Shown here: positions 1-6,172 of the stretch, piece after piece
Position numbering within the stretch: position 1 is the stretch's first letter
How the letters are laid out: each line of letters begins with the position of its first letter
Assembly (NCBI GenBank): GCA_938075195.1
Contig: CALJGK010000033.1
Coordinates: 1-35,737, forward strand
Direction of reading: 5' to 3'
Length of the DNA stretch: 35,737 nt
Source: an uncultured SAR86 cluster bacterium
GTDB lineage: Bacteria; Pseudomonadota; Gammaproteobacteria; Magnimaribacterales; Magnimaribacteraceae
Position numbers and translations under genes: made by a program
Notes under the pieces: model-generated
What the model saw: the letters and a program-made list of their open reading frames with translations, nothing else
The model's database searches: none
What the model was told of the DNA's origin: nothing

Positions 1-436
1 AACCCTAAGGCCTTCTTCACACACGCGGTATACCTGGATCAGGGTTGCCCCCATTGTCCAATATTCTTAACTGCTGCCATCCGTAGATGTCTGGGCCGTG
101 TCTCAGTCCCAATGTGGCTGATCGTCCTCTCAGACCAGCTAAAGATCGTAGCCTTGGTAGGCCTTTACCCTACCAACTAGCTAATCTTACGCAGGCTCAT
201 CCAATAGTGAGAGCAATAAATTGCCCCCTTTCCCCCTCAGGGCGTATGCGGTATTAATCAGAGTTTCCTCTGGCTATCCCCCGCTACTGGGTAGATTCCT
301 ACGCGTTACTCACCCGTTCGCCGCTCGTCAGCACCGGATTCAGCAAGCTGAATCTTTATGTCTGTTACCGCTCGACTTGCATGTTTAAAAGTTACCGCCA
401 GCGTTCAATCTGAGCCATGATCAAACTCTTCAATTG
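1..436 (-). rRNA. rrs: 16S ribosomal RNA, 5' portion (partial)
   Basis: The minus strand reads a bacterial 16S rRNA from its 5' end near base 436 (the AGAGTTTGATCATGGCTCAG segment, complement of about 410-430) to the region just after helix 16; the rest lies beyond base 1. The universal framework is present (27F site, GAGTAACGCGTAG, GGTAAAGGCCTACCAAGG, GACTGAGACACGG, GAAGAAGGCCTTAGGGTT). Several normally near-invariant positions differ, notably the 338-355 probe site (73-90), helix 15 and helix 4. These changes are compensated within their helices when compared with E. coli numbering recalled from memory, so the gene appears functional rather than decayed. It lies downstream of tyrS on the same strand, as I recall for P. 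aeruginosa. Confidence 0.97.
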
Positions 437-463
437 AATTTTGAATTAAGTGTCAAATGACAC

Positions 464-558
464 TAAAGTCAGCATTTAAATTATATAAATATAAAATAAT
501 TACTAACTTTTTAAAGTCAGCTTTTAAATTATATAAATATAAAATAATTACTAACTTT
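464..558. repeat. Tandem direct repeat, 2 x 47 bp, period 48 bp
   Basis: Bases 464-510 and 512-558 are identical except for one base (A474 versus T522). Each copy begins TAAAGTCAGC and ends TACTAACTTT, with a very AT-rich centre. The repeat sits in the 16S leader, so the transcript carries two copies of its boxA-like segment. The near identity suggests a recent duplication or maintained homogeneity. Confidence 0.95.
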
Positions 559-566
559 GGTAAGTT

Positions 567-584
567 GCGCTTAATTATAAGCGC
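567..584 (-). other. Hairpin in rRNA leader
   Basis: A perfect inverted repeat, GCGCTTA - 4-base loop - TAAGCGC. It is not followed by a T-run on the minus strand, so it is unlikely to be a simple terminator. It may belong to the antitermination or processing structure of the rRNA leader. Confidence 0.6.
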
Positions 585-620
585 CCACACGAATTACTTA
601 TTAAAACTTTTAAAAAACTT

Positions 621-638
621 CCCTTCGCGAACGAGGGG
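621..638 (-). other. Hairpin at the rRNA transcript 5' end
   Basis: On the minus strand CCCTCG - TTCG - CGAAGGG can fold as a 6-bp stem with one bulged A and a UUCG loop. It lies directly at the predicted transcription start, so it would be the first structure formed by the nascent rRNA. A boxB-like role is possible but unproven. Confidence 0.5.
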
Positions 639-644
639 ACGCGC

Positions 645-673
645 AGTATACATCAAATCATCTAGTTTCAAAG
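645..673 (-). promoter_or_regulatory. rRNA operon promoter
   Basis: On the minus strand the -10 TATACT (645-650) is followed at once by the GC-rich discriminator GCGCGTCCCC. Such a discriminator is typical of stringently controlled rRNA promoters. A -35 can be read as CTTTGA (668-673, 17-bp spacer) or TTGAAA (666-671, 15-bp spacer). Upstream sequence is A/T-rich, as in UP elements, and overlaps the last codons of tyrS. The promoter starts only about 14 bp after the tyrS stop, so read-through from tyrS is also likely. Confidence 0.7.
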
Positions 674-686
674 AAGTTTTTGTTCT

Positions 687-1877
687 TTAGAGAATAAATA
701 TCTTTGCCACCTTTTTTTTGCCTACTTGTATTAAGTTTGATGAACCTTTCTGAACTGTAGTTTTCGTATCAGACACCCTCTCATCATTTAACTTTACTGC
801 TCCTTGCTGGATCATTCGTAACGCTTCAGAAGTGCTTGAAAGAAGCTTAGACTCCTTAATAATTCTTGTTAAAAGCTCAGAATCATTTTCAATATTTATA
901 TTTATCTCTTCTATGTCTTGCGAAATATTTCCCTTTTGAAATCTATTAATGAAGTTTTCTTTTGAAACTTCTCCTAAACCTTTATGAAACCTTTCAACAA
1001 TCTCTTCAGCTAACAAAAATTTAATATCCCTAGGGTTTGTTCCCTCAGTGATATCATTCTTGAAAGCCAATATTTCTTTAGATGTTCTAAAGCTTAATAA
1101 AGAGAAATATCTCCACATCAGATCATCTGAAATCGACATAATTTTTCCAAACATATCATCATGCTTATCTTCCAGAGCTATATAGTTACCCAGAGATTTT
1201 GACATTTTCTTTACCCCATCCAAGCCCTCTAGCAAAGGTACGGTAAGTATTGATTGTTGTTTTTGTCCGTAATGTTTCTGAACTTCCCTACCTAAAAGTA
1301 AGTTAAATTTTTGATCGGTACCACCCATTTCTATATCAGCATTTAGTTTAACTGAATCGTAGCCTTGTAAAATCGGGTATAAGAATTCATGTATGGATAT
1401 AGGTTGTTGGGCTTTATACCGCTTTGAAAAATCATCTCTTTCAAGCATTCTTGCTACTGTATAAGAAGATAGTAATTTTATAAATTCTGAAGGATGTACT
1501 TCATTCATCCACTCAGAATTATATCTAATTTCAGTTTTATCTGGATCTAGAATCTTAAAAACTTGTTGTTTGTAAGTTTCAGCATTCAGACTTAGTTGGT
1601 CTTCTGTTAGTACTGGTCTGGTTTCGTTTACACCAGAAGGATCACCTACTAGTCCGGTAAAGTCTCCTATTAGAAAGATTACCTCATGTCCCAGATCTTG
1701 AAATATTTTCATTTTATTGAGAAGAACAGTATGACCCAAATGTAAGTCTGGAGAAGTAGGATCAAACCCCGCTTTTATTCTCAAAGTCTTTTTAGAGTCT
1801 ATTTGCTCTAAGAAGGCTTCTTCTGGGATGATTTCTTCTGTTCCTCTTGTTAAAAGTTCTAAGCTCTCTTTACTCAT
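687..1877 (-). CDS. tyrS: Tyrosyl-tRNA synthetase (KMSKS / TyrZ type)
   Basis: Charges tRNA-Tyr with tyrosine in the cytoplasm. The class I Rossmann catalytic domain carries the HIGH-type motif HLGH (residues 46-49) and a canonical KMSKS (224-228). The tyrosine-binding region around 170-190 ([13 protein letters not shown]) is intact. A C-terminal S4-like RNA-binding domain spans about 335-396. The KMSKS sequence places it in the TyrZ-like subgroup rather than the E. coli TyrS subgroup, which has KFGKT. At 396 residues it is full length. The ATG lies only 8 bases downstream of a TATAAT on the minus strand and no Shine-Dalgarno is visible. It is divergent from mepM and directly upstream of the 16S gene. 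Confidence 0.97.
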   Translation of the reverse strand: MSKESLELLTRGTEEIIPEEAFLEQIDSKKTLRIKAGFDPTSPDLHLGHTVLLNKMKIFQDLGHEVIFLIGDFTGLVGDPSGVNETRPVLTEDQLSLNAETYKQQVFKILDPDKTEIRYNSEWMNEVHPSEFIKLLSSYTVARMLERDDFSKRYKAQQPISIHEFLYPILQGYDSVKLNADIEMGGTDQKFNLLLGREVQKHYGQKQQSILTVPLLEGLDGVKKMSKSLGNYIALEDKHDDMFGKIMSISDDLMWRYFSLLSFRTSKEILAFKNDITEGTNPRDIKFLLAEEIVERFHKGLGEVSKENFINRFQKGNISQDIEEININIENDSELLTRIIKESKLLSSTSEALRMIQQGAVKLNDERVSDTKTTVQKGSSNLIQVGKKKVAKIFIL

Positions 1878-1885
1878 TGTGGTCT

Positions 1886-1891
1886 ATTATA
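1886..1891 (-). promoter_or_regulatory. -10 element for tyrS (possible leaderless start)
   Basis: A perfect TATAAT on the minus strand lies 8 bases before the tyrS ATG. Transcription would start at or within a few bases of the ATG, implying a leaderless or nearly leaderless mRNA. No good -35 is seen at 16-18 bp (CGAATG at 1909-1914 is poor). Confidence 0.45.
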
Positions 1892-1919
1892 TGATCTTTT
1901 TGAGGTATCATTCGACTTT

Positions 1920-3224
1920 ATGCTGGTTACAGAAATATTAACCATATTAAGAAACATCCCTATGAAGCATGTCTTAGCTATGATTTTAGGGTTTCTCCTG
2001 CTTGTTTGCATAAGTATTTTAGGCAGTAAAGACTTTACTGAAGAGGATAAAATCTCTGAACTTAGAAAGCCATTAAAGCTAAGTTCACTTTCTGAAGACT
2101 ATCAAATTGAAATCCCATATATAGAAAAAGAAGTTGTAATAAAAAGAAACGACTCTCTGTTTACTATTCTTGATAATCTGGGAGTATCTAAAGAAAATAT
2201 AATTAAATTAATTAATAGTAAAAAAAGTGATCTGCTGTCAAAAATAGAGGTTGGAGACAAGATTAAGGCTTATGTTAATGAATATGGCGAATTAGAGAAG
2301 CTTATCTATGTGGATAATATTAAGTCTGGTATCAGGGCCGAAAGGGTTGATAGTTCTTATGTGATTTCAAGATATGAATCGAAAATTGAGAAGGTGAAGG
2401 TCTTTAAACATGTCGTTATAAAAGACTCTATGTATATGTCGGGTCTTAGAGAAAATGTTCCTGATAGTGTATTAATGGATTTAGCCTACATTAACGGATG
2501 GGATATAGATTTCACACATGATATTCGTCCTGGTGATACCTTTAGTATTGTCTATGAAGAAGTAATCATTGATGGTGAAAAGGTAATTGATGGAGATATT
2601 CTTATCTCTGAATTTAATAATAGAAACAAGAAGTTCATTGCGGTGAGATACGATTTAGATGAACAAAATTCAGAGTATTTTAATCTTGAAGGGGAAAATG
2701 TTAAGAAAGCCTTTTTAAGATCTCCAGTAAAGCTGAGCTATATCAGTTCAAAATATAACCTTAAAAGAAGGCATCCCGTTCTACATACAATCAGAGCTCA
2801 TAGAGGGGTAGATTATGCAGCCAATAAGGGTTCTCCCATAAGAGCTACGGGAGATGGAACTGTTCTATTCGCAGAATATAACGCTGGTTGTGGTAATGAA
2901 ATCAAGATAAAACATTCTGAAGATTACGTGACAAGATATTGCCATTTAGATAGGTTTAGTGCCAGAACAAAAGTGGGAAGAAAAATAAAACAAGGTCAAA
3001 CTATTGGTTATGTAGGAAGTACTGGTCTTGCAACAGGACCTCATTTGCATTATGAATTTCATGTAAATGGTAAACACACAGATCCGCTAAAGGTTAAGTT
3101 TCCTAATGCATCTCCAATCCGGTCCTCTGAGCTAATGGCCTATAAAGAAAAATCATCAGATCTAATTAATGAATTACAAAAGTATCAATATCTAATCGAC
3201 CAAAGAGAATTCTATGGAGGATAA
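1920..3224 (+). CDS. mepM: Murein DD-endopeptidase MepM-like, M23 family
   Basis: A periplasmic zinc peptidase that cleaves peptidoglycan cross-links so new strands can be inserted. An N-terminal signal anchor spans about 15-34. A LysM/OapA-like domain lies at about 68-132, an intermediate Csd3-like domain at about 150-265, and the M23 (LytM) catalytic domain at about 285-395. Zinc ligands are visible as H294 and D298 (HRGVD) and H377 (HLH, 375-377), with catalytic H342 (CHL). All are intact, so it should be an active enzyme rather than a degenerate EnvC-type activator. The 434 residues match E. coli MepM (about 440). A second ATG at 1962 (residue 15) would give a cleaner signal sequence and may be the true start. 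Its 3' end overlaps anmK by 11 bases. Confidence 0.92.
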   Translation: MLVTEILTILRNIPMKHVLAMILGFLLLVCISILGSKDFTEEDKISELRKPLKLSSLSEDYQIEIPYIEKEVVIKRNDSLFTILDNLGVSKENIIKLINSKKSDLLSKIEVGDKIKAYVNEYGELEKLIYVDNIKSGIRAERVDSSYVISRYESKIEKVKVFKHVVIKDSMYMSGLRENVPDSVLMDLAYINGWDIDFTHDIRPGDTFSIVYEEVIIDGEKVIDGDILISEFNNRNKKFIAVRYDLDEQNSEYFNLEGENVKKAFLRSPVKLSYISSKYNLKRRHPVLHTIRAHRGVDYAANKGSPIRATGDGTVLFAEYNAGCGNEIKIKHSEDYVTRYCHLDRFSARTKVGRKIKQGQTIGYVGSTGLATGPHLHYEFHVNGKHTDPLKVKFPNASPIRSSELMAYKEKSSDLINELQKYQYLIDQREFYGG

Positions 3225-4323
3225 GATCTTTATAGGTCTAATGACAGGGACCAGCGTAGACTCACTAGATTGTGCTGCTATTAATTGCAAAGGAGAGGCA
3301 ATAGAAATTCTGGGGCTGCGAAACTTTGACATTCCTAAATACTTAAAAAAAGAAATTTTAGAACTCTCCATTAGATCAGAAATAAATGAGTCATCATTAT
3401 CGCTCCTTGATAGAGAGCTTGGAGAGTTTTTTTGCGATAGCATTAACGCCTTCTTAACTCTTATATCTATAAATTCAAGTGAAGTAGAAGCCATCGGATC
3501 GCATGGCCAAACCATAAAACATGAACCTAAGTCTCGGAACCCTTTCTCTCTTCAAATTGGTGATCCACAACTAGTAAGTGATAATCTTGGTATTACAACT
3601 GTAGGTCATTTTAGAAATGATGATATAGCCGCAGGAGGGCAAGGCGCCCCCTTGTCACCAGTGTTTCATAATGAGGTTTTTAATACTCATAAAGAAAAAA
3701 GAATAATCATAAATATTGGAGGTATAACTAATATATCTGTATTGGGTGATGATAAATTAATAGGGTTTGATACTGGTCCAGGAAACTGCCTTATGGACTC
3801 CTGGAATAGAAAAAATGGAAAAGGAAACTATGATCAAGATGGAAAATGGGCTAAATCTGGCAACATAATACAAAGTCTTCTTGATAATATGATGAATGAT
3901 AATTATTTTTTATTAGATTATCCAAAAAGCACTGGTCCTGATTATTTCAGTTTAACTTGGCTAGAGATACATCTAAAAAATATCAATAAAGAACTAGAGC
4001 CTAAAGACGTACAAGCCACTCTGGCTGAGATGACTGCCCAAAGTCTTTTAAATTCTTTAAATGAATTAAATGTAATTGAAGATGAGATATATTTTTGCGG
4101 AGGTGGTGTTCATAATAAATACCTCCTTGAGAGAATCTCTAGAGGACTCAATAAAAAGTGTAAGACAACTCAAGAAATAGGCGTTGATCCGGATTATTTA
4201 GAAGCAATATGCTTTGCTTGGCTCGCCAAGAAAAGATTAGATGAAGTAAAGTTTGAATTAGAGGAAATTACGGGCAGTAAAGGTGCGGTTTATCTTGGAA
4301 GAATATTTTCTCCGTCTATATAG
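3214..4323 (+). CDS. anmK: Anhydro-N-acetylmuramic acid kinase
   Basis: Phosphorylates and hydrolyses 1,6-anhydro-MurNAc, released by lytic transglycosylases, to MurNAc-6-phosphate for cell-wall recycling. The ATP-binding sequence [12 protein letters not shown] is at residues 8-19. The GGQGAPLSP segment, NIGGITN and the GFDTGPGN phosphate loop are all present. Length 369 equals the E. coli enzyme. It overlaps mepM by 11 bases, so the two are probably translationally coupled; pairing a hydrolase with a recycling kinase makes functional sense. It converges on erpA with an 8-base overlap of the coding ends. Confidence 0.97.
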   Translation: MEDKIFIGLMTGTSVDSLDCAAINCKGEAIEILGLRNFDIPKYLKKEILELSIRSEINESSLSLLDRELGEFFCDSINAFLTLISINSSEVEAIGSHGQTIKHEPKSRNPFSLQIGDPQLVSDNLGITTVGHFRNDDIAAGGQGAPLSPVFHNEVFNTHKEKRIIINIGGITNISVLGDDKLIGFDTGPGNCLMDSWNRKNGKGNYDQDGKWAKSGNIIQSLLDNMMNDNYFLLDYPKSTGPDYFSLTWLEIHLKNINKELEPKDVQATLAEMTAQSLLNSLNELNVIEDEIYFCGGGVHNKYLLERISRGLNKKCKTTQEIGVDPDYLEAICFAWLAKKRLDEVKFELEEITGSKGAVYLGRIFSPSI

Positions 4324-4666
4324 AGAAAGACTCTCCACATCCACAAGTAGTGGTAGCATTTGGATTAGAAATAATAAACTTGGACCCAGTTAAGTCCTCA
4401 ACATAGTCAACTGTAGATCCTTGAAGGTACTGAAGGCTCAATGAGTCAATTACTAGGTTAGCTCCTTCCTTTCCAATACATGTATCGTCTTCATCGACGA
4501 TACTATCAAATGAAAATCCATACTGAAAACCCGAGCAGCCACCACCTGTTACATAAACTCTTAGATTCAAAGTATCATTATTTGATTCACTATCTTTTAG
4601 TGATAGTATTTTATGTACAGCTCCATTAGTGAGTTGCATTAATGAAGGGGTATAAGTTTCAACCAT
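4316..4666 (-). CDS. erpA: Iron-sulfur cluster insertion protein ErpA
   Basis: A-type carrier that delivers Fe-S clusters to apoproteins. The three conserved cysteines of the family are present: C44 in [11 protein letters not shown], and C108 and C110 in [12 protein letters not shown] at the C-terminus. The [12 protein letters not shown] and [18 protein letters not shown] stretches are very close to E. coli ErpA (114 residues). Its start overlaps the argC stop by 8 bases, so it is probably translated from an argC-erpA mRNA. Its stop overlaps the convergent anmK. Confidence 0.97.
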   Translation of the reverse strand: MVETYTPSLMQLTNGAVHKILSLKDSESNNDTLNLRVYVTGGGCSGFQYGFSFDSIVDEDDTCIGKEGANLVIDSLSLQYLQGSTVDYVEDLTGSKFIISNPNATTTCGCGESFSI

Positions 4667-5666
4667 TAGTAAGGCCTTTCATTTGGTTATATCCACACAT
4701 TAAATTGTAACATTCGATTGCCTGACCAGCAGCACCCTTAATTAAATTATCTATTGAAGAAATAATTACAAGCTGATTAGAGATAGCAGAAGGATAAACT
4801 CCTATCTGACATTTGTTTGTAAAAGATACTTTGGAAATCTCAGGGACTTGATCAATATCCATTAAGGTAATATTAGGTGAATCCTTATAAAAATTTTTAT
4901 AGATTTCTAAAATATTTTGCTCAGGTAGTTTTGTAAAATTCACATACATAGTTGCATAAATCCCTCGCATAGCCGGTATCAAATGAGGTAAAAAATTTAA
5001 TGCTATAGGTTCGCCATAAATTTCTTCTAATATCTGGCTAATTTCAGGAAGGTGTCTATGACCAGAAGTGGCGTAAGCATAAAAGTTTTCTTCGATGTCT
5101 TCTTTTAAGTTGTTTTCTACGGTACTTCTTCCTGCTCCACTAATTCCTGACTTAGCATCTATAGTGATTGATTCAATATTGTTATCCAGCTGCATCAGTG
5201 GCATGAGGCCTAATATAGAAGCAGTAGGATAGCAGCCTGGAACAGCAACAAGACTACTTGTTTTGATAAGTTCAGAGTTAAGTTCGGTCAGTCCATATAT
5301 GGAGCTTGATAGATTATCTAAATCCTTATGCTCACTTTTGTACCAGTCTCTCCAGATCTTACTATCTTTCAGCCTAAAGTCGGCAGAAAGATCTATAACT
5401 TTTATATTTTTTTCAAGAAAAGAGTTGGCTCTATTCATCGAAACTCCGTGCGGAGTAGCAAAAAATACAACATCGCAATCAAAGAAAATATCATCTTCAG
5501 GATCAACAAAAAAGAGTTCCGTGTCCTCCACAATCTCTGACGTTCTCTTGCCTCTAAGCTCCCTAGAACTTACAGCCAAAATACTAGTATCCTCGCGGAC
5601 GCTTAGATACCTAACAAGCTCTTCACCAGCGAATCCTGAACCACCTATTATTCCAACGTTTTTCAT
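4659..5666 (-). CDS. argC: N-acetyl-gamma-glutamyl-phosphate reductase
   Basis: NADPH-dependent third step of arginine biosynthesis, reducing N-acetylglutamyl-phosphate to the semialdehyde. The nucleotide-binding motif [10 protein letters not shown] is at residues 8-17. The catalytic cysteine C145 sits in [10 protein letters not shown]. The [10 protein letters not shown]-like loop (here [10 protein letters not shown]) and the HRHLPEI motif with the active-site histidine are present. Length 335 is normal. It is the first gene of an argC-erpA pair preceded by a TATAAT on the same strand. No other arginine genes are in the window. Confidence 0.96.
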   Translation of the reverse strand: MKNVGIIGGSGFAGEELVRYLSVREDTSILAVSSRELRGKRTSEIVEDTELFFVDPEDDIFFDCDVVFFATPHGVSMNRANSFLEKNIKVIDLSADFRLKDSKIWRDWYKSEHKDLDNLSSSIYGLTELNSELIKTSSLVAVPGCYPTASILGLMPLMQLDNNIESITIDAKSGISGAGRSTVENNLKEDIEENFYAYATSGHRHLPEISQILEEIYGEPIALNFLPHLIPAMRGIYATMYVNFTKLPEQNILEIYKNFYKDSPNITLMDIDQVPEISKVSFTNKCQIGVYPSAISNQLVIISSIDNLIKGAAGQAIECYNLMCGYNQMKGLTNG

Positions 5667-5699
5667 TATGTTTTAATCTTAACTATTCGAGGGCGAAGA

Positions 5700-5728
5700 A
5701 TTATATATTTTTGCGAAAACACTATCTA
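5700..5728 (-). promoter_or_regulatory. Putative argC-erpA promoter
   Basis: On the minus strand TATAAT (5700-5705) is preceded, at a 17-bp spacer, by TAGATA (5723-5728), a 4/6 match to TTGACA. Predicted start near 5693 would leave a leader of about 27 bases before the argC ATG. It lies in the 65-bp gap after the lipoprotein gene, which suggests argC-erpA need not depend on the mrcB transcript. Confidence 0.5.
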
Positions 5729-5731
5729 GCC

Positions 5732-6172
5732 CTAGTTCTTTAAATAGACATTTAGCAGTAAACGCTCCCACGAGGATATGTTACTTAACAGCAAACCTCT
5801 TGATGCAAAGGATTCTGATTCCTTAAGCAGGCCTTGTTTGTATCTCAAATGCGCAATTCTCAAGTAGAGAGCACCTTCACTTTTTGTAAGCCTAAATGCT
5901 CTTTCTAGTTCAGAGTTAGTTTTTGGATAATTTTCTTTCTTCAAAAAATTATCAGCTCCAAGAATTATTCTTTGGATAGAAGGATTTAAAGCATTAATTT
6001 TCATAATTTCTGACTCCAAAAATTCTTCATTAGCTATTAATAATTCAACTGTTCGTGAAAAATCATTTACGGGAACCGCATAAAGAGATGCATCTCTTGT
6101 ATTTTGGTTAGCCGCACAAGAGTATAGAAATATCGAAATGATAATAATGATATTTAACTTTAATAAATTCAA
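5732..6172 (-). CDS. TPR-like lipoprotein, candidate PBP1b activator (LpoP-like)
   Basis: A 146-residue protein with a lipoprotein signal: MNLLKLN, a hydrophobic stretch, then the lipobox LYSC with lipidated C19. The mature part contains helical, TPR-like segments, best seen around residues 75-135 (NYPKTNSELERAFRLTKSEG, ALYLRIAHLRYKQGLLKES). It overlaps the end of mrcB by 4 bases, so the two are co-translated. Pseudomonas-type bacteria use a TPR lipoprotein, LpoP, to activate PBP1b in place of LpoB. The mrcB linkage, lipobox and TPR character make this a good candidate for that role. The specific function is inference; sequence identity to LpoP was not tested. Confidence 0.6.
   Translation of the reverse strand: MNLLKLNIIIIISIFLYSCAANQNTRDASLYAVPVNDFSRTVELLIANEEFLESEIMKINALNPSIQRIILGADNFLKKENYPKTNSELERAFRLTKSEGALYLRIAHLRYKQGLLKESESFASRGLLLSNISSWERLLLNVYLKN

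Larger units (their letters stand above)
437..638 (-). other. 16S rRNA leader (pre-rRNA 5' external spacer)
   Basis: About 200 bases lie between the predicted rRNA transcription start (near 638) and the 16S 5' end. Read on the minus strand they contain two hairpins (621-638 and 567-584), a 48-bp tandem duplication (464-558) and a short dyad (450-463, GTGTCA/TGACAC) just before the mature 5' end. GCTGACTTTA inside each repeat loosely resembles the boxA antitermination element (TGCTCTTTA). Hairpins followed by a boxA-like site would fit an rRNA antitermination leader, but this is inference. A 77-codon reading frame across this stretch on the plus strand is only a by-product of the repeat. Confidence 0.6.

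Noticed and set aside
1-436. 16S pseudogene because of changes at universal positions
   Set aside because: The changes pair with matching changes on the opposite helix strands, and promoter and leader are intact, so a working gene is more likely.
457-690. A 77-codon plus-strand frame opposite the rRNA leader
   Set aside because: It is created by the 48-bp tandem repeat, is low-complexity, and lies antisense to the rRNA promoter and leader; no homology or ribosome site.
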